From Desulfospira joergensenii DSM 10085 (GTDB lineage Bacteria > Desulfobacterota > Desulfobacteria > Desulfobacterales > Desulfobacteraceae), in assembly GCF_000420085.1 (NCBI RefSeq), contig NZ_ATUG01000001.1, positions 1 through 64,000 on the forward strand: DNA of 64,000 nt. The letters run 5' to 3'. The translations under genes and the position numbers were made by a program. The notes under the pieces were generated by a model. The model had not been told where the DNA came from. It worked only from the letters and a program-made list of their open reading frames with translations, and searched no databases. Of the stretch, positions 43,858 to 54,093 are shown in pieces; positions within the stretch are counted from its first letter, which is position 1, and every line of letters starts with the position of its first letter.

Positions 43858-45585
43858 ATGAACCATTTCAAAAGATTATATATTTTACTTTACAATAAAC
43901 TCTTCCGCCTGGATGACAGGCTCCTGATGATCATTGCCGGATCTGCCGCAGGAATATGCAGCGGACTGGCCGCAGTGGCCCTGCGCCTCTCCCTGGAAGC
44001 CGCCATTGAATGGCTCCATCCGTTCCGGGCCTATACCTGGGCAATTCTGCTTCCGGCTGGCGGGGCCATGATCTCTTCCCTCTACCTGGATAAGATTGCC
44101 AGGGAGGCTGCAGGCCACGGGATTCCCGAAGTCATCTACTCGGTATCCCGGTACGGCGGACTTCTGCGGTTCCGCTCCTCCTATTCCCGGCTGATCTCCA
44201 GTTTTCTGACCATCGGCAGCGGCGGATCCGCCGGCCCTGAAGCCCCGGTGGTCATGAGCGGGTCTGCCATCGGGTCCAGCATCGCCAAAGTGTTTTCCTT
44301 GAACGACCGGCAGAGGATCACCCTGGTGGGGTGCGGTACAGCAGGCGCCATTGCCGCCATCTTCAACGCCCCCATTGCCGGACTGATATTTGCCACTGAG
44401 GTCATCCTGGGGGAATGGAAATTCGTGAACATCATTCCCATTGCCATTGCCGCGGTGGCCGGTGCAGAGGCCAGCCATGCCATTATTCCGGAACAGGTCC
44501 TTTTCAATCACTATCCCTTTGAAATGGGGCTTGTGGATATTCCGGCCTGTGTCTGTCTTGCCTTATTAACCGCTGTTGTCTCGGTTATATTTGTAAAAGT
44601 ATTGAGGAAATCCGGTGCCCTGTCCAAAAAGACCAGCCTGCCGCTATGGATCCGGGCCGCCCTGGGCGGAGGTTCCGTAGGCGTCATTGCCCTGGGGTTT
44701 CCCGTTGTCCTGGGGGAAGGATATCATTATATCCAGACCATGATATCCAATACCTTTTCCATGGGCTTGTTCCTGACCTTTGTGGCCGTGTTTGCCAAGA
44801 TCTTTGCCACAGCCATGACCCTCGGATGGGGTGGATCCGGCGGAATATTCGCCCCCTGCCTGGTCATCGGCAGTCTCACCGGCACCATGTTCCACCAGAT
44901 CCTTTTCTTCCTGTTCCCGGATGCCGGCTGCGCCAGCGGCGGGGCCTATGCCCTCCTGGGCATGACCGGACTGATCAGCGGAGTCATGCAGGCCCCCTTA
45001 ACCGGGATTTTTCTCATCGTTGAAATCACAGGGGGATATGAGACCATTCTGCCCCTGATTCTGGTCTCTTCGGTCTCCTCAACGGTCAGTCATTATATTG
45101 AACCGGCCTCTTTTTATTTCAAGGAGCTTATTGAGCGGGGGCAATTCTTACGGCCGGGGACCGACGCCCGGATCCTCACCGACCTTAACATCAAAGAGAT
45201 TATTGACGCGGATTTCAAAACCGCCTCGGAAAACATGGTATTCCGGGATTTCATCGAACTGCTCAAAGGCTCTGAACAGCATTTTTTCCCCGTGGTGGGG
45301 GACCATACCGGAGAGTACAAGGGGATGATCCAGATCAGCTCCATCCGCCGCTATGCCCTGGATCCCGGGATATATGACATGCTTTTTTTAAATCAGATCA
45401 TGGACACGGATATCCCTGCCGTGTCCACGGCCAACGAACTTCAGGAGGTGGTAGATGTGATGGATGCCAATCGCATGGACAATATACCGGTGGTCGACCA
45501 TGGCCGGTTCATCGGCATGATCTCAAAGACAAGGATCCTTGACCTGTATCGCAGGGAACTGATGATGCAGACAAGCCCCCACTAA
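43858..45585 (+). CDS. ClC-family chloride channel/antiporter with C-terminal CBS pair
   Basis: 575 residues. The ClC core (about 20-430) shows the three anion-site motifs as variants: GHGIPE for GSGIP, GSAGPEAPVV for G-R-E-G-P and GGIFAPCLVIG for G-x-F-x-P. The gating Glu is retained in GPEAP. Two CBS domains (about 440-570) follow and may sense nucleotides. Such proteins exchange Cl- (or F-, NO3-) for H+. Its place after trkAH and EIIA fits a role in charge and osmotic balance. Confidence 0.92.
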   Translation: MNHFKRLYILLYNKLFRLDDRLLMIIAGSAAGICSGLAAVALRLSLEAAIEWLHPFRAYTWAILLPAGGAMISSLYLDKIAREAAGHGIPEVIYSVSRYGGLLRFRSSYSRLISSFLTIGSGGSAGPEAPVVMSGSAIGSSIAKVFSLNDRQRITLVGCGTAGAIAAIFNAPIAGLIFATEVILGEWKFVNIIPIAIAAVAGAEASHAIIPEQVLFNHYPFEMGLVDIPACVCLALLTAVVSVIFVKVLRKSGALSKKTSLPLWIRAALGGGSVGVIALGFPVVLGEGYHYIQTMISNTFSMGLFLTFVAVFAKIFATAMTLGWGGSGGIFAPCLVIGSLTGTMFHQILFFLFPDAGCASGGAYALLGMTGLISGVMQAPLTGIFLIVEITGGYETILPLILVSSVSSTVSHYIEPASFYFKELIERGQFLRPGTDARILTDLNIKEIIDADFKTASENMVFRDFIELLKGSEQHFFPVVGDHTGEYKGMIQISSIRRYALDPGIYDMLFLNQIMDTDIPAVSTANELQEVVDVMDANRMDNIPVVDHGRFIGMISKTRILDLYRRELMMQTSPH

Positions 45586-45613
45586 CTTTCAATCTATTAT
45601 ATGAGGACGGAAA

Positions 45614-46444
45614 ATGAACTATAAGCTGCTCCATATTTTCAGGGACACCCCCTTTGGCAGGGAAACCTTTCTGCACTCCCTTTATTTTTGCAAAACCATC
45701 CATGCCACCCCGGTGGTCTACATCCCGGAAAATGATAAATTCCTTTTTTATTTTAACAAGGATGTGGTCCAGGTGGACCTGGACCCCTCTTACCTGGGCG
45801 ACCCTGAAACCGCAGAAAAACATGCCCGGGCCCTGCTGGAAGAGGCCGGACTCCAGCCGGTTTTTTATAAACCGAAAAACTATACCGCCTCTTCCCTGCC
45901 GGATGTGTCCACCCATTTTGATTTCTTCAACTGCCCCAGATCGGTGAGCGATATCTCCACCAAAATAGGCCTGGGTCATATCGGCCCCAAGGTCAGACGG
46001 GTCATCAAGCATACCACCTTTCCCGTGGTGATCTCCAGCCCGGTGTTTAAGCCCTGGAAATGCATATCCGTGCTCTTCGGCGGATCAGACAATGCCGTAA
46101 ATGCCATGAAGCTGGGGGTCAAAATGTCCCTTGCCTCGGGGTATGACCTGAATATTTTCACATTGATGGAAAAGGGAGACCAGGCCTATTATAAAGATTT
46201 TGCCCAAAAGGAGGCCTTTTGGGAAATGGCTGACCGGCAGATCCGCAACTGGCATTTCTACGAAAAAAATGATTTTGATTCCATGCTTTACGACATGCCC
46301 CATGACAGTCTCATCGTTATGGGTGCCTACGGCCACGGCATGATAAAGGATGTACTCTTTGGCAGCAAACTGGAAAAGATCCAGTCCACCCTGAGCAACA
46401 ACCTGCTCATCACCGGACCGAACACCAGGATCAGCCTGCGTTGA
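45614..46444 (+). CDS. Universal stress protein, two-domain size
   Basis: 276 residues, roughly twice a single USP. The C-terminal half is typical, ending in VMGAYGHGMIKDVLFGSKLE, which carries the G-x2-G-x9-G(S) nucleotide loop. The N-terminal half is diverged. Family proteins bind ATP and help in stress survival, often by binding ion transporters. The gene is 28 bases after the ClC gene and belongs to the same unit. Confidence 0.8.
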   Translation: MNYKLLHIFRDTPFGRETFLHSLYFCKTIHATPVVYIPENDKFLFYFNKDVVQVDLDPSYLGDPETAEKHARALLEEAGLQPVFYKPKNYTASSLPDVSTHFDFFNCPRSVSDISTKIGLGHIGPKVRRVIKHTTFPVVISSPVFKPWKCISVLFGGSDNAVNAMKLGVKMSLASGYDLNIFTLMEKGDQAYYKDFAQKEAFWEMADRQIRNWHFYEKNDFDSMLYDMPHDSLIVMGAYGHGMIKDVLFGSKLEKIQSTLSNNLLITGPNTRISLR

Positions 46445-46513
46445 TGCCCTTCCAAGGGAAACAGAGGCCTCCATATTGATAACGGACCAAGGTTAAAAGG
46501 AATTCTGTTAAAA

Positions 46514-47770
46514 TTGACGAACCCTTTGTCACCATCCGGTTCATCTCCCTCAAAAGCCTATTTCCTGGTGGCGGCCATGTGCACGGCCCAGGTCCTCGGC
46601 ATGCTGGGCGTCTTTGCATTTCCAGCCCTGCTCCCCCATTTTATCGGGCTCTGGGATCTGAGCAATAGTCAGGCCGGATGGATCAGCGGCATATACTTTG
46701 GGGGATATACCCTTGCCGTTCCTGTACTCACCAGCCTCACCGACCGCATGGATTCACGAAAGATTTACCTGGTTTCCTGTTTTGTGGGCATGATTGCCAA
46801 TATGGGATTTGCCCTTTTCAGCCAGGGATTCTGGTCCGCCCTTGTCTTCAGATCCCTTTGCGGCCTCGGCCTTGCCGGAACCTTTATTCCCGGTTTGAAA
46901 GCCCTCCTGGACCGCCTGGAAAACCGGTTTCTGCCCCGGGCCATCGCCTTTTATACCGCCTGTTTCGGCCTTGGCATGAGTATCTCCTTTTACTATGCAG
47001 GCCTCATCTTCAAATGGTTTGGATGGAAAATTGTTTTTTTCGGTGCGGCTGGCTGCTCCGGCTTTGTCCTGATTCTCTGCCTTGTGATCCTGGTTCCAAA
47101 ACCTGTCCAAAGATCTGAAAATTCATCACCGGGCCTGCTGGGAATCCTCGATTTCAGACCGGTATGGAAAAATTCCAAATCCCGGATCTATATCCTTGCC
47201 TATGCCTGCCATATGTGGGAGATGTTTGCCGCCCGCTCCTGGATGGTGGCCTTCCTGACCTTTGCCATCGCCCTCCATCCCGGTTCTTCCCCTTTTATGC
47301 TTCCCACTTCGGTCATGGCCGTGGCCGGGATATTCGGGATGATTGCCAGTATATTCTTTGGTGAACTTGCCGTAAAATTCGGCCGGGCAAGGATCGTATC
47401 CGCTGCAATGGCGGTCTCCGGCCTGATCGGCCTGGGGTTTGGATTTTCGGCAGACCTGCCCTATCCTGTCCTGGTCTGCCTGTGCATCACCTACACCATC
47501 TTTTTCCAGGGAGATTCCGCCGCCATCCATGCCGGAGTCATTACCTCGGCCCATCCGGACCGGAGGGGAGCCACCATGGCGCTGCAGTCCCTGGCAGGAT
47601 TTGCCTCGGCATCCCTTTCCCCGGTTGTGGTGGGATTTATCCTGGACAGGACAGGGGGCGGGAGCAGCATCCCCTCCTGGGGACTGACTTTCTGGGCCAT
47701 GGCCGCCACTGCTTTTCTGGGGTTGTTTCTGCTTGTTAAAACCCAAACCCGGGAAAAACTCCAGCCCTGA
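46514..47770 (+). CDS. Major facilitator superfamily transporter
   Basis: 418 residues, 12 predicted membrane helices. The loop 2-3 motif is in SLTDRMDSRKIYLVS (R-x-D-x-R-K type, about 75-89). Substrate not recognisable. TTG start at 46514 with AAGGA 11 bases upstream; no better ATG precedes the first helix. Last gene in the trk-EIIA-clc-usp run; the 70-base gap allows either co-transcription or its own weak promoter. Confidence 0.85.
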   Translation: MTNPLSPSGSSPSKAYFLVAAMCTAQVLGMLGVFAFPALLPHFIGLWDLSNSQAGWISGIYFGGYTLAVPVLTSLTDRMDSRKIYLVSCFVGMIANMGFALFSQGFWSALVFRSLCGLGLAGTFIPGLKALLDRLENRFLPRAIAFYTACFGLGMSISFYYAGLIFKWFGWKIVFFGAAGCSGFVLILCLVILVPKPVQRSENSSPGLLGILDFRPVWKNSKSRIYILAYACHMWEMFAARSWMVAFLTFAIALHPGSSPFMLPTSVMAVAGIFGMIASIFFGELAVKFGRARIVSAAMAVSGLIGLGFGFSADLPYPVLVCLCITYTIFFQGDSAAIHAGVITSAHPDRRGATMALQSLAGFASASLSPVVVGFILDRTGGGSSIPSWGLTFWAMAATAFLGLFLLVKTQTREKLQP

Positions 47771-47866
47771 TCGGTCTTAATCATCCCATGGTTTTAAAAG
47801 ATTCCGCTTCAGGCGCCGATTCCATTCTCCGGTTTCTCCTTACACGGTTCCGCCGGAACTAAGCCG

Positions 47867-48523
47867 TCACGGTTTTTTGAAGAAAAGTCCCGGCAGCATG
47901 GTCTTTTCAAGCAAAAGGCGCTGTTCTTCAAACCCATGGTCTTCGGTTCCTTCAAACCGGATCCCCTCTCCAAAACATAGCCATACCCTGGAAAAGGGTT
48001 TGGGGAGCATGAACCGGTCCCAGGAATTGAAAAACCAGGCCTGATCCGCCCGGGCATATAATGGAACCACAAGGGCGTCTGTTTCCCTGGCCATTTTGAT
48101 GATCCCGGATTTGACCTTTCCCATGGGTCCGGTGGGGCCGTCCAGGATGTGGGCGCCGAACTTATGCTCTTTTAGATGGGCAATCATGGCGTTCATGGCC
48201 GTTCTCCCGCCCCGGGAGGAAGAGCCCCTGGCAGTGATCCATCCGCTCCGGTTGGCCACTCCTGAGATCAGTTCTCCGTCCCGGCTCCGGCTGATCATGA
48301 GCCCGGGGTTGTACTTAGCATAGGTCTTGAAATGGCGGATGGCTGAAAAAAACTGCTGGTGCCAGGCGCAGAGGAGAACAGGAGTTCCGTTCTCAAGGAG
48401 TTTTTGCCATTGCTTTTCATTCTCCACTTTTAAGCGGAAGGTCAGGCTGTAGATCCGGATCAGATAATAGGCAAAGGCGATGAAGGGCCGGGTATAGATG
48501 ATGAACTTCAATCGTTTCAGCAT
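47867..48523 (-). CDS. DUF374/lysophospholipid acyltransferase-like protein
   Basis: 218 residues of the DUF374 branch of the LPLAT superfamily. One membrane-associated N-terminal helix; the H-x5-D-like site appears as LLCAWHQQFFSAIRH; the second block is ARGSSSRGGRTAMNAM and the third is DGPTGPMGKVKSGII. Members acylate lipid A precursors or related glycolipids on the inner leaflet. It lies 10 bases after the DUF748 gene, so a cell-envelope role is consistent. Confidence 0.85.
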   Translation of the reverse strand: MLKRLKFIIYTRPFIAFAYYLIRIYSLTFRLKVENEKQWQKLLENGTPVLLCAWHQQFFSAIRHFKTYAKYNPGLMISRSRDGELISGVANRSGWITARGSSSRGGRTAMNAMIAHLKEHKFGAHILDGPTGPMGKVKSGIIKMARETDALVVPLYARADQAWFFNSWDRFMLPKPFSRVWLCFGEGIRFEGTEDHGFEEQRLLLEKTMLPGLFFKKP

Positions 48524-48532
48524 AGGCTTTCT

Positions 48533-51500
48533 TTATTTAAATGAAAATTTAACTTTAACAATCCTGTCATCGCTCGTTTCAGAATCGGCCGGAACCGGGT
48601 CCATGAGAAAGAGTCTTTCCGGGACGATCTTCCCGGTGGACAGGATATAATCCTTGACATGCTCCGCCCGGACCATGGCCAGGCGTTTGAGATCCGACTC
48701 CTTGATCTGGATGTTGGTGATCAGCAGCTTTTCCTGTTCAGGGGCGGAGATCTCTTTTTCTTTTCCGTCTTTTCCCATGGGTTTGGGAAATTCGGCATTT
48801 TCATAGGCTGCCCGGATCAGGGCTTCTTTTTCCTGGGGCAGGATCACCACATCCTTGAGGGATTTAATGTCCTGGGCTTCTGTACCGGCCTGTTTCAGTT
48901 TGGCAGACTTTAGCAGATCATCCTTCTTGATTATGGCCAGAGCCTGGGCATCCCTGACCGGATCAAACCGTCCCTGGATCTCCAGGTTCAGGGACTCCTT
49001 TTTCACCAGTATATCCACCAGTTTATCGATGTTCTGCCGGTTCTCCTCATCAATCTGATCCCGGCCGTGGACAAACTCCACATATCCCAGCTTCTCCCCC
49101 CCTTCAAACAGGGAGCCCAAAATGGAAAAAGGCGCCGTCACCACTTTGATGATAAGATTGGTGATCACCTTGAGAACCACGGAGCCGAACCTGAATTCAG
49201 GATCATCCAGGTCCCCTTTTACGGGCAGGTCCAGATCGATCCGGCCCTCCTTGTTTTTGAGCAGGGTAATGGCCAGGGCCACGGGCAGGGAGGTGGCCTC
49301 CTTGCTGTCTGTCCTTTCCCCCAGGGTGAACTGGTCGAAAAACAGCCGGTTTCTGGAATCCAGCCGGGTATCGTCTATCTTATAATTCAAGTCCAGGACC
49401 AGCTTGCCCTTTTCTATTTTATACCCCAGAAACCTGGAGCTGTAGGGGGTAAATTTGGCCAGTTCAATATCCCGGAACGACACGTTGATGTCAGCAGATT
49501 TTTTACGGGTAAGGGGACTCACACTCCCGGTGATTTCCAAGGGCGAAGATGCGCCGTGGATGCCCTGCAGACTGAGGCGGGCCGGTGCGGTATCCAGGGA
49601 TGAAAGGCCCTTGAGAGAACCGGCAATCTCCTTCATATTGGCCGTAAAATTGGGCTGGGTCAGGTAATCCGAAAACTCGATCCGCCCTCCCTGGAGGGTA
49701 ATGTCGGCCACGGAAATCTCGGGCCGGTCCGGGTTTTCCGGTTCCGGACCGTTTTTTTGTTTTGCCTCCCGGGGTTCCGGTTCCTGCTTCTCTTCCTTTG
49801 TGTTGAAGATCTGCTTGACGTTGATATCCCCCTTGTCGGAGATGATGAGCCTGGAATAAAAATCAGTTAAGGAAATGTCATTGATTGCCACTTTGAGGGG
49901 GAAAAGGGAGACATCAAGTCCTGCGACATAAAGAGAGTCACATTGGAAAAAATCATTGGCCGTCTGCTTGTCCAGGGATAGGAAATCATTGAGAAAAGTA
50001 TCCCCCTTAAAGGAAAACATATGATTGGATTCATCTTTCAAATCCAGGGTCAACCGGCCTTCAACATTGAGAAGCCCGCTGTTGACCATAATCTGAACGG
50101 CATCCGTAAAATAAGGCTCCAGGGACTTGGCGTCAATGTCCTGAAGGGAGAGGTCCAGTCCGGCCTGGAGGGATGGAAGAATAAAATCCCCCTTTGCCCT
50201 GATCCTGCCTTTTTTGTTCAAGTCCATGGAAAGCGCAATTTCACCCTTGCGGGAAACATCGGTCCCCAGGTCAGAGGCCTTGAATCTTATCTTGGAAAGA
50301 TCAATGGAAACCGGCGGCTCCGTGGTCATGTCCCTGAACTCAAGAGCGTCGCCGGACAGGTCCAGGGAAACCAGGGAAATGTTCCAGGAAGGCTGTGTGT
50401 CCCTTGGCGTCGGTTTTCCAGATCCTGAACCTGTCGTCTCCGCCTTTGGAAGGCTGCTTTCCCTGCCCATGAGATTTTCAGCCAGGTTTACGGAACCATC
50501 GGCCTGGCGTCTGACCAGGATCTTTCCCAGGGTGGTAACGACCTTGCCCAGTTCAACTTTTTTCCCGGACAAATCGATTCTGGATTCTGTGATCTTCAAC
50601 TCCGGAACCTGAACCGGCGTTTCTTTGTTGATCCTGTCTCCGATTTTCAAGGCCAGGACCCGGACCTCTTTCATGTCAAGACTGATTTCGGGCTCCGAAG
50701 AACCGGGTGCCCCGGATACCTGAACCCCGGTATCCAGGCTCAGCTGTCCTTCCTGGATATCAAACCCCACCAGGTTCTCATAATAGGGTGCATATTTTTT
50801 CAATTCCAGGCCTGACAATTGAACCGTGCTTTCCGCCTCCAGGGGCAGGCTTGCAAACCGCCCTTCACAGGACAGGCTCTCCCTGACTTCGCTCTCCAGG
50901 GAGAGGGTGAACTCCCCGGAGATCTCCCCTGAAGAAGGACCGGCAACCAGGTTTTTCACCTGGAGATCCAGTGGAGAAATCCGGGTTTTAAAGGGGGAGG
51001 CGTTGGCATCATCTGAAAAAACCAGGGTGGCCTTGTTCAGGTCTCCCTGGACAAGGGTGAACTTGAATCCGGGCCCCGGGGGGGGCGCATCCGGAGCCTT
51101 ATCCGGTTTTCCGGAGGGATCCCCGTTTCCGGGTGGATTCTCCGGGGGCGTTGAGGCTGCCTTTGGGGATCCATCCTCCGGGATGTCAAAATAAGAGATC
51201 AGGTTCAGAATATTTTTCTTGTCCCGGCGGATGTGGAGGCTGGGGGAGTCCAGGGTCATCCGGTCCAGAGTGACCTGCCCCTTGAACAGGTCCGAGGGGG
51301 ACAGGGCCAGGGAGAGTTCGGGAAGATCCAGGACAGGACTTCCGTCTTTTTCCAGGATATTGATATGGTCCAGCCCAGCCCTTCCCTTGAGGACCAGGGA
51401 GGGATGATCCGGATCAGTCCTTGTGTACTCGGCCTGAAGATCGAGTCCCAGGTTCATGGTCTTTATGGCCAGGCTTTCGGGAACAGGGATATATTTTATG

Positions 51501-52228
51501 TAGTTGAGCAGGTCCATTGAAGAGATCTTGATCTGCATCTTTGTATTGAGCCCGGCCGTGAAGGGAAGACTCTGGATACTGATTTTTGCCTCGTCCCGGT
51601 TCAAAAGAAATCCCAGATCCATTCTGGCCTCTTTCCCCCGGTCCTTTTCCCGGCTGCTGACAAAGGGAAGGTTGATTTCAAGGTTCTCTATCTTATGGTC
51701 TGCCCCCCTTACCCGGTCTGAAAATTGAACTTCCCCCTTTGAAATGTGCATATTGGACAGACTAAATTCAAAGGGTCCGGATTCATCCTCTTTTGCGGCG
51801 CCGGGCTCCCCGGCCGGGGCGTCATTTTTTTTCTCCAACAGATCAGAAAAATTAAACCTCTGGTCCGGGAGAAGCTCTAAACGGATCACGGGATTTTCCA
51901 GGCTCAGTTCACTGACCACCGGGCAGAGTTTGAAAAGGGATCCCAGGGAGAGATTCACAAAAGCCCGGTCAAAAGAAACAAAATCCCCCTGGGCCGGATC
52001 TTTCTTCTTTATGACAAAATTTTTGATCTCCAGGGTCAGGGTATAGGGATTGACATGAATGGCTTCAAGGGTCACGGTCCGGTCCAGGGCAAGGCCCAGC
52101 TTTTCTATGGCCATCTTTTTTCCCAGCACAGGGGCCAGGAAAAAGCCGAAACAGGTATAGACGGCAACCAATGCCATGACAATACCGACCCATAGTTTTA
52201 ATTTCCCAATTGGACGTAACTTGCTCAT
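48533..52228 (-). CDS. Large AsmA-like protein (DUF748 type)
   Basis: 1231 residues: N-terminal membrane helix (about 10-32) followed by a very long beta-rich region with repeating AsmA/DUF748-type units (FDRAFVNLSLGSLFKLCPVV near the start; AITLLKNKEGRIDLDLPVKG near 1010). A C-terminal OmpA-like alpha/beta stretch follows (LVDILVKKESLNLEIQGRFD). AsmA-like proteins form periplasm-spanning grooves that move lipids between the membranes. The acyltransferase gene next door suits a lipid-related job. A Pro/Gly-rich linker sits at about 360-390. Confidence 0.85.
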   Translation of the reverse strand: MSKLRPIGKLKLWVGIVMALVAVYTCFGFFLAPVLGKKMAIEKLGLALDRTVTLEAIHVNPYTLTLEIKNFVIKKKDPAQGDFVSFDRAFVNLSLGSLFKLCPVVSELSLENPVIRLELLPDQRFNFSDLLEKKNDAPAGEPGAAKEDESGPFEFSLSNMHISKGEVQFSDRVRGADHKIENLEINLPFVSSREKDRGKEARMDLGFLLNRDEAKISIQSLPFTAGLNTKMQIKISSMDLLNYIKYIPVPESLAIKTMNLGLDLQAEYTRTDPDHPSLVLKGRAGLDHINILEKDGSPVLDLPELSLALSPSDLFKGQVTLDRMTLDSPSLHIRRDKKNILNLISYFDIPEDGSPKAASTPPENPPGNGDPSGKPDKAPDAPPPGPGFKFTLVQGDLNKATLVFSDDANASPFKTRISPLDLQVKNLVAGPSSGEISGEFTLSLESEVRESLSCEGRFASLPLEAESTVQLSGLELKKYAPYYENLVGFDIQEGQLSLDTGVQVSGAPGSSEPEISLDMKEVRVLALKIGDRINKETPVQVPELKITESRIDLSGKKVELGKVVTTLGKILVRRQADGSVNLAENLMGRESSLPKAETTGSGSGKPTPRDTQPSWNISLVSLDLSGDALEFRDMTTEPPVSIDLSKIRFKASDLGTDVSRKGEIALSMDLNKKGRIRAKGDFILPSLQAGLDLSLQDIDAKSLEPYFTDAVQIMVNSGLLNVEGRLTLDLKDESNHMFSFKGDTFLNDFLSLDKQTANDFFQCDSLYVAGLDVSLFPLKVAINDISLTDFYSRLIISDKGDINVKQIFNTKEEKQEPEPREAKQKNGPEPENPDRPEISVADITLQGGRIEFSDYLTQPNFTANMKEIAGSLKGLSSLDTAPARLSLQGIHGASSPLEITGSVSPLTRKKSADINVSFRDIELAKFTPYSSRFLGYKIEKGKLVLDLNYKIDDTRLDSRNRLFFDQFTLGERTDSKEATSLPVALAITLLKNKEGRIDLDLPVKGDLDDPEFRFGSVVLKVITNLIIKVVTAPFSILGSLFEGGEKLGYVEFVHGRDQIDEENRQNIDKLVDILVKKESLNLEIQGRFDPVRDAQALAIIKKDDLLKSAKLKQAGTEAQDIKSLKDVVILPQEKEALIRAAYENAEFPKPMGKDGKEKEISAPEQEKLLITNIQIKESDLKRLAMVRAEHVKDYILSTGKIVPERLFLMDPVPADSETSDDRIVKVKFSFK

Positions 52229-52245
52229 CAGATTCTCCTCAAAGG

Positions 52246-54093
52246 TTAAATAATCCCGTTCAGGGGGCTTCCCCGCCTTCCGAACCGATCTTTGACCCTG
52301 GCGGCAATCCCGGAATCCGGGACCAGAGACGCTGCATGAAAAGGCTTTATCCTGGCGTCAATAATCAGAGGGGCATCACTTCCCCAGTGCTTGAATTCTA
52401 TTTTCTCTTCCATTCCATAGATATCGTGGGAGGGATTGGAGCGTAAAAAGGTCACCCATAAAAAATTGGCAAAGGACTCTGCGGCAAATTCGGAATCATC
52501 CGCCACAACGATCAGGGCCAGGGACGGACCTTTTTCAGGAACCCGGAACCGCTCTTGGAGATGTTCTTTCAATCCCTTGATCTCCTGGCTGCCGGATGGA
52601 TAATCCCTGAATTTCGGACCGGAAATCACTGCCATGCCGGGACCTGCCATTTTCGGTTCCCGGAACCCCCGGGGCAGGGAAAAATCCCGGGGCAGGTCCC
52701 GGGACAATGTCCGGATCCTCGGGCCGGCCGCGGCCATGATCAGTTTGGATCCCCGGTTGATGCGGCGGCCCGAGTAGTCCAGGGTATCCATGGTGGTCCG
52801 GGTGATAAAATGAAGATCCCTTGAAAAATCGACCCGTTCCAGCATATGAAGGAAAAAAGCCGGCTCATCCTTAACGTCCAGGCCGGGTTCGTCTTCGTGG
52901 GCGCAGATGAAAAGATATTTTGCCAGGGAAAGCTGGCCGGTCCCCAGAATGGCGTGGGCATGGGTGAGCAGTTCCCTGGGCATGGGCGGTTCATAGGGAA
53001 GATACCGTTCATGGGCCTTGGCCAGAAGCAGGGGGTGAACCCCGGCCTGGTCCACGGCATTGACTGCCGTGACCCCGGGGATGGTGTTCCGTACGGCGGT
53101 TCGGGTGATTTCATGGATCAGCCGGCCCAGATTGGAATCCTCCTGGGGCGGCCTGCCCACCACGGTAAAGGGGAAAATCGCGCCGGGCCGGTGATAAACG
53201 GATTCAACCTCAAGATAGGGGTAGTCATGGGTCAGGGAGTAATACCCCAGATGATCCCCGAAAGGCCCTTCCGGTTTTGTCCGGTCGGGGACCACCCTGC
53301 CGGTGATGCAGAAATCCGCATCCGTGGAGATGCAGAACCCGTTTTTCACGGCATACCGGAAATTGCGGCCGGCCAGGGCCCCTGCAAATGCGATTTCAGG
53401 CATGCCCTCGGGCAGGGGCATGACAGCAGCCAGGGCATGGGCCGGAGGACCGCCGAGAAAGATGGAGACCTTCAGGGGTTTGTTAAGCTCCATGGCCTTT
53501 TTATGATGAATGCCGATGCCCCGGTGAAGCTGGTAGTGGAGTCCGATTTCATGGTTGGCCTCATACTCGTTTCCGGAAATCTGGATCCGGTACATGCCCA
53601 GGTTGGATTGAAGGACCGAGTTTTTGTCCGGGGCCATGGAAAAAACCTGGGGAAGGAGGAGAAATGCGCCCCCGTCATCGGGCCAGCACTTGATCCGGGG
53701 CAAAGGGTCTATCCCTGTCCGGCCGGACAGAACCGGACCTCGATTTACCCGGAGCGGCAGGGCATGGGCCAGGGCTGGAAGAGCCCTGGGGATGCCGGCC
53801 CCGGATGTAAGGACGCGCCCCGGGGTGGAGGCCAGGTCTACCAGGGCCCTGACCTGGCTCAGCTGGGGATCAAATATCTTCAGGGTCCGTTCAAATGTAC
53901 CAAAGAGATTGGACAGGGCCCGGAACCGGGAGTCTTTGACCTTCTCGAACAAAAGGGCCGGCCCGCCCCCGTCAAATACCTGCCGGGTAATTTCCGCCAT
54001 CTCAAGGTCAGGATCCACCTCCTGGGGGATCCGGATCAACTCTCCCTGTTTTTCAAGAAACAGGACACATTGCTCAAGGCTTTTGAATTTCAT
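52246..54093 (-). CDS. UbiD-family prenylated-FMN decarboxylase
   Basis: 615 residues, at the long end of the family. The UbiD fold is recognisable from the N-terminal LEKQGELIRIPQEVDPDLEM, GGGPALLFEKV, and FGDHLGYYSLTHDYP (about 280). UbiD enzymes decarboxylate or carboxylate aromatic and unsaturated acids with prenylated FMN, which is made by UbiX; no ubiX is in the window. Substrate unknown. The ATG overlaps the stop of the PNPOx-like gene by 4 bases, suggesting functional coupling with that flavoprotein-like partner. Confidence 0.9.
   Translation of the reverse strand: MKFKSLEQCVLFLEKQGELIRIPQEVDPDLEMAEITRQVFDGGGPALLFEKVKDSRFRALSNLFGTFERTLKIFDPQLSQVRALVDLASTPGRVLTSGAGIPRALPALAHALPLRVNRGPVLSGRTGIDPLPRIKCWPDDGGAFLLLPQVFSMAPDKNSVLQSNLGMYRIQISGNEYEANHEIGLHYQLHRGIGIHHKKAMELNKPLKVSIFLGGPPAHALAAVMPLPEGMPEIAFAGALAGRNFRYAVKNGFCISTDADFCITGRVVPDRTKPEGPFGDHLGYYSLTHDYPYLEVESVYHRPGAIFPFTVVGRPPQEDSNLGRLIHEITRTAVRNTIPGVTAVNAVDQAGVHPLLLAKAHERYLPYEPPMPRELLTHAHAILGTGQLSLAKYLFICAHEDEPGLDVKDEPAFFLHMLERVDFSRDLHFITRTTMDTLDYSGRRINRGSKLIMAAAGPRIRTLSRDLPRDFSLPRGFREPKMAGPGMAVISGPKFRDYPSGSQEIKGLKEHLQERFRVPEKGPSLALIVVADDSEFAAESFANFLWVTFLRSNPSHDIYGMEEKIEFKHWGSDAPLIIDARIKPFHAASLVPDSGIAARVKDRFGRRGSPLNGII

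Noticed and set aside
47838..47880. Hairpin-like sequence between the MFS and DUF374 genes
   Set aside because: The stem is only about 5 bp with a broken outer part, and the T-run is part of the DUF374 coding end; too weak to call a terminator.
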